Source: Ramlibacter sp.
GTDB lineage: Bacteria > Pseudomonadota > Gammaproteobacteria > Burkholderiales > Burkholderiaceae_C
DNA length: 64,000 nucleotides
Reading direction: 5' to 3'
NCBI GenBank assembly: GCA_019635415.1
Contig: JAHBZN010000001.1
Location: 1,302,001 to 1,366,000 of the forward strand
Shown: positions 8,947 through 17,857 of the stretch, piece after piece
Layout of the letters: each line of letters begins with the position of its first letter
How positions within the stretch are numbered: the stretch's first letter is position 1
Made by a program: the position numbers and the translations under genes
Notes under the pieces: model-generated
What the model was told of the DNA's origin: nothing
The model's database searches: none
Seen by the model: only the letters and a program-made list of their open reading frames with translations

Positions 8947-10383
8947 ATGAATTCAGAAAACTCACAAGCCGCCACCTACAGCGATGCCGTGGTGCGGCAG
9001 TTCTCACTGATGGCCGTGGTCTGGGGCGTGGTCGGCATGCTGGTGGGGGTGCTGATTGCCTCGCAGCTGGCCTGGCCCGAGCTCAACCTGGGCATCCCCT
9101 GGCTCAGTTATGGCCGCCTGCGTCCCCTGCATACCAATGCGGTGATTTTTGCCTTTGGTGGCTGCGCGCTGTTTGCGTCCAGCTACTACGTGGTGCAGCG
9201 GACCTGCCAGACCACCCTGTTTGCACCGGGCCTGGCGGCGTTCACGTTCTGGGGCTGGCAGGCCGTGATCGTGGCTGCCGCCATCAGCCTGCCTCTGGGC
9301 TACACCACCGGCAAGGAATACGCCGAGCTGGAGTGGCCCATCGACATCCTCATCACCCTGGTCTGGGTGGCGTACGCCGTCGTGTTCTTCGGCACCATCG
9401 GCCGGCGCCGCGTGCGCCATATCTACGTGGCCAACTGGTTCTATGGCGCCTTCATCCTGGCGGTGGCCGTGCTGCATCTGGTGAACAGTGCCGAAGTGCC
9501 CGCGGGCTGGATGAAGAGTTACTCCGCCTACGCCGGCGTGCAGGACGCCATGGTGCAATGGTGGTACGGCCACAATGCAGTGGGCTTTTTCCTGACCGCG
9601 GGCTTCCTGGGCATGATGTATTACTTCATTCCCAAGCAGGCTGGCCGTCCCGTCTATTCCTACCGCCTGTCGATCGTGCACTTCTGGGCATTGATCTTCA
9701 CCTACATGTGGGCGGGTCCGCACCATCTGCACTACACGGCGCTGCCGGACTGGACGCAGTCGGTGGGCATGGTGTTCTCGCTGATCCTGCTGGCGCCCAG
9801 CTGGGGCGGCATGATCAACGGCGTGATGACGCTGTCGGGCGCCTGGCACAAGCTGCGCGACGACCCCATCCTCCGCTTCCTGATCGTCTCGCTGTCCTTC
9901 TACGGCATGAGCACCTTCGAGGGGCCGATGATGTCCATCAAGACCGTCAATGCGCTGAGCCACTACACCGACTGGACCGTGGGCCACGTGCATTCCGGTG
10001 CATTGGGCTGGGTGGGGTTGATCACCATGGGCTCGCTGTACTACCTGATCCCCCGCCTGTATGGGCGCAAGCAGATGCACTCGATCAAGGCCATCGAGCT
10101 GCACTTCTGGATTTCCACCATCGGCATCGTGCTGTACATCGCGGCGATGTGGATTGCCGGTGTGATGCAGGGGCTCATGTGGCGGGCCCTCAACGCCGAT
10201 GGCACGCTGACCTACACCTTCGTCGAATCGGTCAAGAGCACCTATCCGTTCTATGTGATCCGCGTGGCCGGCGGCCTGCTGTACCTGGGCGGCATGCTGG
10301 TGATGGCCTGGAATGTCTGGATGACCGTCGCGTCGGGCCGCTCCACCGCGGTGGCCGTTCCCTCCAACGTAGCAACCGCCTGA
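8947..10383 (+). CDS. ccoN: Cytochrome cbb3 oxidase subunit I
   Basis: Catalytic haem-copper subunit of the high-affinity cbb3-type terminal oxidase, in the inner membrane. The 478-residue protein has about twelve membrane helices with histidine-bearing segments typical of CcoN: '[14 protein letters not shown]' early on, '[20 protein letters not shown]' for the CuB region and '[11 protein letters not shown]' near the haem ligands. I start it at '[13 protein letters not shown]', which follows AAAAGGTG, not at the ATG 69 nt upstream; that one would overlap the FNR box and add 23 residues without family support. It reduces oxygen to water with proton pumping under microaerobic conditions, together with CcoO and CcoP. 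Confidence 0.97.
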   Translation: MNSENSQAATYSDAVVRQFSLMAVVWGVVGMLVGVLIASQLAWPELNLGIPWLSYGRLRPLHTNAVIFAFGGCALFASSYYVVQRTCQTTLFAPGLAAFTFWGWQAVIVAAAISLPLGYTTGKEYAELEWPIDILITLVWVAYAVVFFGTIGRRRVRHIYVANWFYGAFILAVAVLHLVNSAEVPAGWMKSYSAYAGVQDAMVQWWYGHNAVGFFLTAGFLGMMYYFIPKQAGRPVYSYRLSIVHFWALIFTYMWAGPHHLHYTALPDWTQSVGMVFSLILLAPSWGGMINGVMTLSGAWHKLRDDPILRFLIVSLSFYGMSTFEGPMMSIKTVNALSHYTDWTVGHVHSGALGWVGLITMGSLYYLIPRLYGRKQMHSIKAIELHFWISTIGIVLYIAAMWIAGVMQGLMWRALNADGTLTYTFVESVKSTYPFYVIRVAGGLLYLGGMLVMAWNVWMTVASGRSTAVAVPSNVATA

Positions 10384-10396
10384 GATCGGGGAAAAC

Positions 10397-11020
10397 ATGT
10401 CTGACAACAACGCAACCGGCTTCAGTCACGAGAAGATTGAAACCAACAACTTCCTGATGATCCTGTTGATCCTGCTGGTGGTCGCCGTGGGTGGCCTGGT
10501 GGAGATCGTGCCGCTGTTCTTCCAGAAGTCCACGACCGAGGCCGTCACCGGCGTCAAGCCGTACACGGCAGTGCAGCTCATCGGGCGCGACATCTACCTG
10601 CGCGAGGGCTGCTACAACTGCCACTCCCAGATGATCCGTCCGTTCCGTGCCGAGACGCTGCGCTACGGCCACTACTCCGTGGCGGGCGAGTTCGTCTATG
10701 ACCACCCGTTCCAGTGGGGCAGCAAGCGCACGGGGCCCGATCTGCATCGCGTGGGCGGAAAGTACAGCGACGAGTGGCACCGCATCCACCTCAACAACCC
10801 GCGCGATGTGGTGCCCGAGTCGAACATGCCCGCCTACTCCTGGCTGGAGAAGACGCCGGTCGACCCCTCCGTGGTGGCCCCGCGCATGACCGCCATGCGC
10901 CGTGTGGGCGTGCCCTATACCGACGAGGAAATTGCCAAGGGCGCCAGCGAGCTGGCGGGCAAGAGCGAGATGGACGCGCTGGTCGCCTACCTGCAGGTTC
11001 TGGGCCGCGCGCTGAAGTAA
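10397..11020 (+). CDS. ccoO: Cytochrome cbb3 oxidase subunit II (mono-haem c)
   Basis: Membrane-anchored mono-haem cytochrome c subunit of the oxidase. The 207-residue protein has one N-terminal membrane helix (about residues 19-41), a covalent haem site CYNCH at 72-76 and the axial-ligand candidate Met144 in 'SNMPAYSWL'. It passes electrons from CcoP to the active site in CcoN. It follows ccoN by 13 bp, so the two are co-translated from the FNR-controlled transcript. Length and motifs match the family. Confidence 0.97.
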   Translation: MSDNNATGFSHEKIETNNFLMILLILLVVAVGGLVEIVPLFFQKSTTEAVTGVKPYTAVQLIGRDIYLREGCYNCHSQMIRPFRAETLRYGHYSVAGEFVYDHPFQWGSKRTGPDLHRVGGKYSDEWHRIHLNNPRDVVPESNMPAYSWLEKTPVDPSVVAPRMTAMRRVGVPYTDEEIAKGASELAGKSEMDALVAYLQVLGRALK

Positions 11021-11032
11021 GGAGATCACACC

Positions 11033-11170
11033 ATGGACATCAACACGCTGAGAATCGCGGCCACGCTGGCCTGCTTCGCCACCTTCATCGGGATCGTCAT
11101 CTGGGCCTGGTCGCGCCGCAATGTGAGCCGCTTCGAGGAAGCCGCGCGTCTGCCCTTTGAGCAGGACTGA
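11033..11170 (+). CDS. ccoQ: Cytochrome cbb3 oxidase small subunit CcoQ
   Basis: A 45-residue single-helix protein ('MDINTLRIAATLACFATF', then 'WAWSRRN') with an acidic tail ending in 'PFEQD'. CcoQ stabilises the interaction of CcoP with the core complex. It is preceded by the strong ribosome-binding site AAGGAGATC and lies between ccoO and ccoP, spaced 12 bp and 5 bp. The sequence is typical for a CcoQ of betaproteobacteria. Confidence 0.93.
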   Translation: MDINTLRIAATLACFATFIGIVIWAWSRRNVSRFEEAARLPFEQD

Positions 11171-11175
11171 ACATC

Positions 11176-12093
11176 ATGAGCGATTTCAACAACAGTTTCT
11201 GGTCGGTGTACGTCGCCGCCGTCACGCTGGGGGGCATTCTGGCCTGCCTGCTTCTCCTGTGGCTGACCTCCCGCAAGAAGGTCCCGGCCACCTCGGACAA
11301 CACCACCGGCCACGTCTGGGACGAAGACCTCAGGGAAATGAACAATCCGCTGCCGCGCTGGTGGATGTGGCTGTTCGTCCTCACCATTGTGTTTGGCTTG
11401 CTGTACCTGGTGGCCTATCCGGGCCTGGGCAGCTACCAGGGGCAGCTGCGCTGGTCCTCTGCTGCCGAGCACGCCCACGAGGTGGACAAGGCCAACCAGG
11501 CACTCGCCCCGCTGTATGCCCGCTTCACCGTCATGAAGCCCGAGGACGTGGCCGCCGACGCCCAGGCCATGGCGATTGGTGAGCGCCTGTTCCTCAACAA
11601 CTGCGCACAATGCCATGGCTCCGACGCCCGTGGCAGCAAGGGGTTTCCCAACCTGACCGATGGCGACTGGCTGCACGGCGGCACTCCCGACAAGATCATC
11701 GAAACCATCACCAAGGGGCGTACTGGCCAGATGCCCCCCATGGCCGCGGCTGTGGGCAGCCCTGACGATGTCAAGAACGTCGCCAACTATGTGCTGAGCC
11801 TGTCGGGCAGTCCACACGACTCGCTGCGCGCCGCTCTGGGCAAATCCAAGTTCGGTGCCTGCGCGGCGTGCCATGGTGTCGATGGCAAGGGCAATCAGGC
11901 TGTGGGGGCGCCCAACCTGACCGACGGCATCTGGCTGCATGGCTGGGGCGAGAACGCCATCGTGGACATGATCAACAACGGCAAGCTGAACCAGATGCCG
12001 GCCCAGGCCGAGAAACTGACCGAGGCGCAGATCCACGTGCTGGCGTCCTATGTCTGGGGCCTGTCCAACCGCGCTGGCGCGGCTCGGCCCTGA
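11176..12093 (+). CDS. ccoP: Cytochrome cbb3 oxidase subunit III (di-haem c)
   Basis: Di-haem cytochrome c subunit that receives electrons from periplasmic cytochromes. The 305-residue protein has two membrane helices in the N-terminal region (about 9-31 and 62-80), then two cytochrome c domains with haem sites CAQCH (143-147) and CAACH (229-233). Each is followed by its Met-containing loop ('GQMPPM' and 'NQMPAQ'). The long N-terminal arrangement with two helices is the form seen in many Burkholderiales. It is part of the ccoNOQP operon. Confidence 0.97.
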   Translation: MSDFNNSFWSVYVAAVTLGGILACLLLLWLTSRKKVPATSDNTTGHVWDEDLREMNNPLPRWWMWLFVLTIVFGLLYLVAYPGLGSYQGQLRWSSAAEHAHEVDKANQALAPLYARFTVMKPEDVAADAQAMAIGERLFLNNCAQCHGSDARGSKGFPNLTDGDWLHGGTPDKIIETITKGRTGQMPPMAAAVGSPDDVKNVANYVLSLSGSPHDSLRAALGKSKFGACAACHGVDGKGNQAVGAPNLTDGIWLHGWGENAIVDMINNGKLNQMPAQAEKLTEAQIHVLASYVWGLSNRAGAARP

Positions 12094-12108
12094 TCGCGGA
12101 GTTCGCGG

Positions 12109-13530
12109 GTGGCGACCACATCCCCACGTAAAGTCATTCCGATCCAGCCGGAAGCGGCCGAGGTGTCGCTGTACGAGGCCCAGCAGAAGATCTACCCCCG
12201 GTCGGTGTCGGGCCTCTACGCCCGCTGGCGCTGGGTGCTGGTGGCCCTCACGCAACTGGTGTTCTACGGGCTTCCGTGGCTGGAGTGGGGGCAGCGCCAG
12301 GCGGTGCTGTTCGATCTGGCCTCCCGTCGGTTCTACATCTTCGGCCTGGTGCTGTACCCGCAGGACTTCATCTATCTCACCGGCCTTCTCGTCATTTCGG
12401 CGCTTTCGCTGTTCCTGTTCACTGCGGTGGCAGGGCGGCTGTGGTGCGGATTCTCGTGCCCACAGACGGTCTACACCGAAATCTTTCTCTGGATCGAGCG
12501 CCGGGTCGAGGGCGACCGATCGGCCCGCATGCGGCTGGATGATGCACCCCTGTCGGCGCACAAGATCGCACGCAAGACCACCAAGCACACGCTGTGGATC
12601 GTGCTGGCGCTGTGGACGGGGTTCACGTTTGTCGGTTACTTCACGCCGATTCGCCTTCTGTGGGGCGAAGCCTTCACGCTGTCATTTGGCCCGTGGGAGT
12701 GGTTCTGGGTGAACTTCTATGCCCTGGCCACTTATGGCAACGCCGGCTTCATGCGCGAGCAGGTGTGCAAGTACATGTGCCCGTATGCGCGTTTTCAGAG
12801 CGCGATGTTCGACAAGGACACCCTGATCGTCAGCTACGACGAGTCGCGCGGAGAGCCCCGCGGCGCGCGCTCCCGCAAGGCGGACGCCGCCGCGCTCGGA
12901 CTGGGCGCCTGCGTCGATTGCACGCTGTGCGTCCAGGTCTGCCCCACGGGCATCGACATCCGGAAGGGCCTCCAGTACGAATGCATTGGCTGCGCGGCCT
13001 GCGTCGATGTCTGTGACTCGGTCATGGACAAAATGGCCTATCCGCGCGGCCTGATCCGGTTCACGACCCAGAACGCACTGAAACAGGGCTGGTCGTCCCG
13101 CCAGATCTGGCGGCGCGTGCTTCGGCCGCGCGTGCTGGTGTATGGCGCGGTGCTGGCCACCCTGTGCGTCGTGGTCCTGGGCAGCCTGGCGCTGCGCACG
13201 CCGCTCAAGGTGGACGTGGTGCGCGATCGCGCCTCGCTCGCCCGCATCGCCGAGGGCGGGCGCCTGGAGAACGTGTACCGGCTTCAGATCATGAACGCCA
13301 CGGAGCAGCCCATGGTCTACCGTATTGACGCCACCGGCCTGCAGGGACTGACCGTGGCCACCGCGCCCGAGGTGAGCGTCGGGCCTGCCGAGTCGCGCTG
13401 GGTGGCCGTGCGCCTGCAGATTCCGTATGGCTCGGCAGCGCCGGGATCGCATGCCATTCATTTCACCGTGGCCTCGCAGCAGGGCGCCGACCACGTCAGC
13501 GAGAAATCCGTGTTCCTGGTGCCCCGATAG
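12109..13530 (+). CDS. ccoG: Polyferredoxin CcoG (cupric reductase, RdxA/FixG family)
   Basis: Membrane iron-sulphur protein required for cbb3 assembly; members of the family reduce Cu(II) to Cu(I) for delivery to the oxidase. The 473-residue protein has membrane segments, a 'LWCGFSCPQTVYTE' motif near 112, a 'CKYMCPYARFQ' motif near 220, a bacterial two-cluster ferredoxin domain with eight cysteines at about 268-302 ('CVDCTLCVQVCP' and 'CIGCAACVDVCD'), and a C-terminal Ig-like domain of about 110 residues. Translation starts with GTG 15 bp after ccoP; 'GCGGAG' may act as ribosome-binding site. No in-frame ATG lies close by. Confidence 0.95.
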   Translation: MATTSPRKVIPIQPEAAEVSLYEAQQKIYPRSVSGLYARWRWVLVALTQLVFYGLPWLEWGQRQAVLFDLASRRFYIFGLVLYPQDFIYLTGLLVISALSLFLFTAVAGRLWCGFSCPQTVYTEIFLWIERRVEGDRSARMRLDDAPLSAHKIARKTTKHTLWIVLALWTGFTFVGYFTPIRLLWGEAFTLSFGPWEWFWVNFYALATYGNAGFMREQVCKYMCPYARFQSAMFDKDTLIVSYDESRGEPRGARSRKADAAALGLGACVDCTLCVQVCPTGIDIRKGLQYECIGCAACVDVCDSVMDKMAYPRGLIRFTTQNALKQGWSSRQIWRRVLRPRVLVYGAVLATLCVVVLGSLALRTPLKVDVVRDRASLARIAEGGRLENVYRLQIMNATEQPMVYRIDATGLQGLTVATAPEVSVGPAESRWVAVRLQIPYGSAAPGSHAIHFTVASQQGADHVSEKSVFLVPR

Positions 13531-13541
13531 GAGATGTTTTC

Positions 13542-13826
13542 ATGACCCCTCTAGACGCCGTTTCCTCCGTACCCGAGATGCCCTGGTGGCGCAACGGCTA
13601 CGTCTGGCTGCTCATCAGTGGCCCCGCGCTGGTGGTGGTGGCGGGGCTGACCACGGCCTACATCGCGGTCACCCATCCCGACCGGCTCGTGGCCGAGGAC
13701 TACTACCGGCGAGGCCTGGAGATCAACAAGACCCTGGCGCGGGAGCGCGACGCCGCCGCCGAGCGGGCGATGCTGCCGGCGCTGCAGGGTCGCAACCATG
13801 CTGTGACGCCACCTTCCACACGGTAG
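13542..13826 (+). CDS. ccoH: FixH/CcoH family protein
   Basis: A 94-residue inner-membrane protein with one helix ('YVWLLISGPALVVVAGL') followed by 'VAEDYYRRGLEINKTLARE', the conserved segment of the FixH/CcoH family, which acts in cbb3 assembly near CcoI and CcoG. It is shorter than rhizobial FixH (about 160 residues) and lacks most of the periplasmic beta domain, which appears usual for this position in Burkholderiales. The ribosome-binding site is TAGGAGAT. It follows ccoG by 11 bp. Confidence 0.85.
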   Translation: MTPLDAVSSVPEMPWWRNGYVWLLISGPALVVVAGLTTAYIAVTHPDRLVAEDYYRRGLEINKTLARERDAAAERAMLPALQGRNHAVTPPSTR

Positions 13827-13860
13827 GCGTGTCCGACCCAGCGACCCGGAGGAGACAAGA

Positions 13861-14136
13861 ATGCCATTGCACAAACAGCTGATGATCGTGGCCTGGCCGG
13901 CCTTCCTGGCCGCCTGCGGGCTGGAACTGCTGGTGTTCGCGCTGGTCGACCCGCTGGAACTGCACTGGGGCGGGCAGGCGCTGGTGCTGTCACGCCAGGG
14001 GGCCTATACCTGTGCCTTCTTTGCGTTCTGGGTGGTCAGTGCCGGCGCGTGTGCGCTGACCCTGCTGCTGGGCGGGGCCGGGACCCTGGACGAGCCGCCA
14101 GCCTCAGCCGCGGGAACCCGCGGAAGCGAGCCGTAG
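13861..14136 (+). CDS. Small membrane protein at the end of the cco operon
   Basis: Hypothetical 91-residue protein with two predicted membrane helices (about 10-28 and 48-71) and a proline/alanine-rich tail. It has the strongest ribosome-binding site in the operon (CGGAGGAGAC) and lies 34 bp after ccoH, so it is probably the last gene of the cbb3 transcript and may take part in assembly. I recognise no motif. Its last 33 bp overlap the 3' end of the convergent antiporter gene, so the two messages are complementary at their ends. Confidence 0.7.
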   Translation: MPLHKQLMIVAWPAFLAACGLELLVFALVDPLELHWGGQALVLSRQGAYTCAFFAFWVVSAGACALTLLLGGAGTLDEPPASAAGTRGSEP

Positions 14137-15372
14137 GCCGCGCCCCTCCTTCAGGCAGCGCATCAGTGGCTTCACACTGAGGCCGTGCAGCACGATGGAC
14201 AGGGTCACCACGATCAGGGTCATCTGCACCAGCTTCAGCGCCAGCGGTTCCGGAAGTCCGTGCTGGAGGGCGTACATCACGTAGTAGAGCGAGCCAATGC
14301 CTCGCACGCCAAACCAGCCCGTGAGGCTTCGGTCGTGCAGGGGCACGGGTTGCTTCAGCAGCGCCAGCCAGACGCTCAGGGGCCTGGCCACGCAGAACAG
14401 GAACAAGGCCAGTCCGACCGCCTGCCAGCTCCAGGAGTTGAGAAACAGGGAGCCGCCCACGAGCAGCACCAGCACGACTTCGGACAGCCGCTCCAGATGC
14501 TCCTTGAACACCAGCGAGCCTTCGCTGACCGTGGCGGGAGGCGAGGTGCGCGCCTGCCCCAGTTCGGTCTGACGCAGGGCCACCGCAGCGAAGAAGACGG
14601 CCAGAAAGCCCCAGGCATGGGCCATCACGGAGGCACCGTACACCACGCCGATCAGTCCCAGCCCCAGGAAATCGTCCATCAGGTCATGCCGGTGTGGGGC
14701 GCGTCGCAGCCAGAGACTCAAACGACCCAGGGCGGTTCCGCCCGCCACCCCGATCGCAATGCCCGCGCCGCTGGCCCACAGCACGTCCGCCAGAACCCAG
14801 CGCAGGCCCAGCTCACCGAGGTCGTGCAGCCCGAGCAGGCCGAGGCCCAGCACCACAAAGGGAAATGCTGCGCCGTCGTTCATCCCGGCTTCACAGGTGA
14901 GGTTGAAGCGCAACTGGTCGCGATCGCCGGGGTGGCGGACCTGCACATCGGTAGCGAGCACCGGGTCGGTGGGCGCGAGGATCGCCCCCAGCAGCACGCC
15001 CGCGCCCAGGGGCAGGTCCAGCGCATACCAGGCAAACAGCGTGATCAACCCGACCGTGACCGCCATCGATGCGGTGGCCAGCAGCACGGGCTCACGCCAG
15101 CGCGCGGGCTGGAACGGTGCCGGCATCTTGACGCCGGCGGAAAAAAGGGAAATCAGCACGGCCACCTCGGTCAGCACCTCGAGCAGCGCGGCCTGCTTCA
15201 GCGGGTTGAAGTGGAACAGGTGCAGCCCGGTGGGCCCCACCAGCAGGCCGACGGCGAGATAGATGATCGCCGGGGTCACGGGTGACCGTTTGAGAACCGA
15301 AGAGGTCAGCCCCATTGCGAGCAGCAGCCCGCCAATGAGCATGAACCAGTGAGCTGGGGCCATGAGGTCCAT
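14104..15372 (-). CDS. Na+(K+)/H+ antiporter, CPA family
   Basis: Cation/proton antiporter of 422 residues with about twelve hydrophobic segments. 'PAIIYLAVGLLVGPTG' near residue 35 and 'GAILAPTDPVLATDVQV' near 130 are the discontinuous-helix signatures of CPA1-type exchangers; the acidic residues in the latter and in 'CEAGMNDGAAFPFV' are the expected ion-binding pair. There is no C-terminal regulatory domain such as TrkA-C. Transported ion and physiological role cannot be read from sequence; pH or sodium homeostasis is likely. It is transcribed toward the cco operon with a short tail-to-tail overlap. Confidence 0.88.
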   Translation of the reverse strand: MDLMAPAHWFMLIGGLLLAMGLTSSVLKRSPVTPAIIYLAVGLLVGPTGLHLFHFNPLKQAALLEVLTEVAVLISLFSAGVKMPAPFQPARWREPVLLATASMAVTVGLITLFAWYALDLPLGAGVLLGAILAPTDPVLATDVQVRHPGDRDQLRFNLTCEAGMNDGAAFPFVVLGLGLLGLHDLGELGLRWVLADVLWASGAGIAIGVAGGTALGRLSLWLRRAPHRHDLMDDFLGLGLIGVVYGASVMAHAWGFLAVFFAAVALRQTELGQARTSPPATVSEGSLVFKEHLERLSEVVLVLLVGGSLFLNSWSWQAVGLALFLFCVARPLSVWLALLKQPVPLHDRSLTGWFGVRGIGSLYYVMYALQHGLPEPLALKLVQMTLIVVTLSIVLHGLSVKPLMRCLKEGRGLRLASAGSRG

Positions 15373-15443
15373 TCCATCAGGCGCACCCCGGGCTGTGGCG
15401 GTCCGGGGGCGCGGTTTGGCCGGTGCACACGCCCCGGCGGAAT

Positions 15444-15460
15444 GCTATTGAATCAATAGC
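15444..15460. repeat. 17-nt dispersed palindromic repeat, copy 1
   Basis: GCTATTGAATCAATAGC, with 8-bp perfect arms around one central base. It is the most symmetrical of five related 17-mers in the window, which share GCT at one end and TAGC at the other with a T-rich centre. It lies in the 213-bp interval between the antiporter start and the desaturase stop, where nothing else is recognisable apart from the presumed antiporter promoter. Confidence 0.75.
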
Positions 15461-15585
15461 TACTGGAGCAATCCCGGCGGGGGCTGGCGGCCCAAGGAGG
15501 GCTTGAAAGGAATCCTGATGGCCTGCGGTGCGCGGGTTGCTGGCCTAGCTTATCCGGTCGATGCACAGACGCGTGTAGGACGGCA

Positions 15586-16668
15586 TCAGCAGGCGGCGTG
15601 CGATACCTCGGCGGGCTTGCCTGCATAGTCGGTCCAGCACCCGCGCTCGAAGTCATAGAGCTTGCACTGCCGGGCCGTGCGGAAGTACCAGCGCCAGGAG
15701 AAGGGCTGGACCACGATCCGGCCGGGCAACAGGGCCTCCAGCCGCGCCTGCGCCCGCTTGAGCCGGTACAGGGGGATGCTCATGTCGACGTGGTGCGCGG
15801 TGTGCTCCATGATGTGATGCAACAGGGCGCCCATGCCGCGGCGGAAGGTGAGGTGCACGGTGGTCGAGACAAAGGGCTGGGCCCGGGACCAGGCCGTTCG
15901 GTCCCGATGCCAGGCGACGTCGGTATGCGTGTGGTGCACGTAGACCACGAAGCCGATCAGTGCAAACCAGACGGCGAGCGGCACGGCAAGGCCGGCCAGC
16001 AGGGCCTGTCCCGGCGGCTGCCCCAGCGCTTGGGCGGCGGCGAGCAGGCCGCCCACCCATGCCGTGCCAAAAGCCAGCACCATCAGGTTGTCGATCAGGA
16101 AAATGGCGCGACGGGTCGGCATGTAGCGCCGGTCCGGGAAGAACATGCGCTTCCACCAGATCTCGACCATGTAGTACAGCCCGGGGGCCCAGCCGCTGCG
16201 ATACAGACGATCCAGGCCGCGCTGCAGCGGAGTCAGGGCCAGGAACTCTTCGCGCGTGCAGGGCGCCCACACGAAGTCGAAGCCCTTGAGATTGGTGTAG
16301 CCGTGATGTACCACGTTGTGCCCGACGTCCCACAGGCTGTAGGGCGTGAGTGAGGGCAGGAAGGCCAGCCGGCCCAGCCACTTGTTGAGCCGGCGGTGAG
16401 GGGTCAGGCTCTGGTGGCAGGCGTCGTGACCGATGATGAAGAGGCGGGCGATCACCACGCCGGCCGCCAGTCCGCAGAGCAGGCGAGCCCACAGTGGCTC
16501 GAGTGCGAGGGTGCCGGTCAGGCACAGCAGCAGCAAGGCCGTGTCGGTCAGCAACAGCAGAACGGGCCACGCCGTGGTCCGGCCCACCAGGGGCGTCAGC
16601 CACTGGCGGATGATCTTGCGGTGCGGGAGGGACTGTTCGGGGGTGAGAGGGACAGCGGGCAGGGTCAT
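15586..16668 (-). CDS. Membrane fatty acid desaturase
   Basis: Di-iron integral-membrane desaturase that introduces double bonds into acyl chains with O2 and electrons. All three histidine clusters are present: HDACH (81-85), HNVVHH (117-122) and HTAHH (289-293), in a 360-residue protein with about four membrane helices. The layout resembles bacterial DesA-type desaturases acting on phospholipid-bound chains. Upstream lies an FNR box shared with the divergent histidine kinase. GACACT is placed as the -10 for a -41.5 promoter, the same hexamer as at ccoN. An oxygen-consuming enzyme under a low-oxygen activator is unusual but makes sense for microaerobic membranes supplied by cbb3. Confidence 0.88.
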   Translation of the reverse strand: MTLPAVPLTPEQSLPHRKIIRQWLTPLVGRTTAWPVLLLLTDTALLLLCLTGTLALEPLWARLLCGLAAGVVIARLFIIGHDACHQSLTPHRRLNKWLGRLAFLPSLTPYSLWDVGHNVVHHGYTNLKGFDFVWAPCTREEFLALTPLQRGLDRLYRSGWAPGLYYMVEIWWKRMFFPDRRYMPTRRAIFLIDNLMVLAFGTAWVGGLLAAAQALGQPPGQALLAGLAVPLAVWFALIGFVVYVHHTHTDVAWHRDRTAWSRAQPFVSTTVHLTFRRGMGALLHHIMEHTAHHVDMSIPLYRLKRAQARLEALLPGRIVVQPFSWRWYFRTARQCKLYDFERGCWTDYAGKPAEVSHAAC

Positions 16669-16719
16669 GGCGAAGCGGTGATTGGCCCCAGAGTGTCCGG
16701 CCTGCGGAGGCCGGGAACC

Positions 16720-16733
16720 TTGATGCGCGTCAA
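16720..16733. promoter_or_regulatory. FNR box between desaturase and histidine kinase
   Basis: TTGATGCGCGTCAA matches nine of the ten fixed FNR-box positions. For the desaturase (minus strand) the predicted start is about 16685 with GACACT at 16697-16692 as the -10, giving a 17-nt leader. For the kinase (plus strand) the nearest -10-like hexamer is TAAATT (16753-16758), about 3 bp closer than ideal. Control of the desaturase is therefore the better-supported direction. Confidence 0.8.
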
Positions 16734-16789
16734 GCTGCTGCGCCTCTTGCGGTAAATTCAGGCCAACCGTAGCTGCCTGATCTGCCTCC

Positions 16790-17857
16790 GTGCCCGACTC
16801 ACCTCTTCAATCCGCCGACCAGGCCGATGCCCGCCTGGCGGGGCTGCTCGATTCGGCCATGGATGCCATCATCACGGTGGACGCCTCACAACGCATCGTG
16901 CTGTACAACCGCACGGCCGAGAAGATCTTTGGCTGGCCCAGCGACAAAGCTCTGGGCCAACCCCTGGAAATGCTGATGCCCCAGCGCTTTCGCGCGAGCC
17001 ATGCGGCCGACGTGCAGCGCTTTTCCTCGACGGGGACAACCTCGCGGCGCATGGGCGACGGAACGGTGCTGTATGGGCTGCGCGCGGATGGGCAGGAATT
17101 TCCCGTGGAGGCCTCGATCTCGCAGCTGGACACTCCCGAGGGCAAGCTGTTCACGGTGATCCTGCGCGACGTGTCCGAGCGCGTGCGCGCCCAGGAAGAA
17201 TTGAGTGCCTTCGCGGCGGCGGCGCAGACGCTTCGCGAAGCGGAGAAGACCCGTGTCGCAAGGGAACTGCACGATGAACTGGCGCAGTCGCTGACGGCGC
17301 TCAAGATGGATGCCATCTGGGTCCGGGACAACTTGAGCCTGGCCCCTGACGCGGTCGCTGCGCGTCTGGACGACATGCTGGCCATTCTCGACACCACGGT
17401 GGCCGCCACGCGCAGGATCGCGGCCGACCTTCGCCCCTTGCTGCTGGACGACCTGGGTCTGGTGCCCGCGCTCGAATGGCTCGCGCAGAACTTCAGCCAG
17501 CGCAGCGGCGTGGCGTGTGAACTGTCCGTCGATGAGGCGCTGGACCTGCCCGAACCCTATGCCACGGCGGTGTTCCGTATTGTCCAGGAGTCGCTGGTGA
17601 ATGTGGCCAAGCATGCCGGCGCGACGCGGGCGCGGGTGCGGATCGTCGCCACGGCGTCGCATCTGACGCTGCACGTGGAGGACGATGGGCGTGGATTCGA
17701 GATGTCGGCGCCGCGCAAGCCGCAGTCGCTGGGCCTGATGGGCCTGCGCGAGCGGACCCAGTTGCTCAAGGGGAATGTGCATATCGACAGCCAGCCAGGG
17801 CAGGGCACGCGGGTGCAGGTACAAATGCCCCTGGAGCTCGCGGGGGTGTCCGAATGA
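16790..17857 (+). CDS. PAS-domain sensor histidine kinase (NarX/DegS type)
   Basis: Soluble sensor kinase of 355 residues, with no membrane segment. An N-terminal PAS domain (about residues 15-130, starting 'AMDAIITVDASQRIVLYN') is followed by a HisKA_3 dimerisation domain with the phospho-acceptor His161 in 'RELHDELAQSL' and an HATPase domain ('VNVAKHAG', 'DDGRGF', 'GLMGLRERTQLLKG'). No haem or flavin ligand is obvious in the PAS domain, so the signal is unknown. Translation starts with GTG; no ATG is better placed. It overlaps the response regulator gene by 4 bp (ATGA), which indicates a cognate pair. The FNR box upstream suggests redox-linked expression. Confidence 0.9.
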   Translation: MPDSPLQSADQADARLAGLLDSAMDAIITVDASQRIVLYNRTAEKIFGWPSDKALGQPLEMLMPQRFRASHAADVQRFSSTGTTSRRMGDGTVLYGLRADGQEFPVEASISQLDTPEGKLFTVILRDVSERVRAQEELSAFAAAAQTLREAEKTRVARELHDELAQSLTALKMDAIWVRDNLSLAPDAVAARLDDMLAILDTTVAATRRIAADLRPLLLDDLGLVPALEWLAQNFSQRSGVACELSVDEALDLPEPYATAVFRIVQESLVNVAKHAGATRARVRIVATASHLTLHVEDDGRGFEMSAPRKPQSLGLMGLRERTQLLKGNVHIDSQPGQGTRVQVQMPLELAGVSE

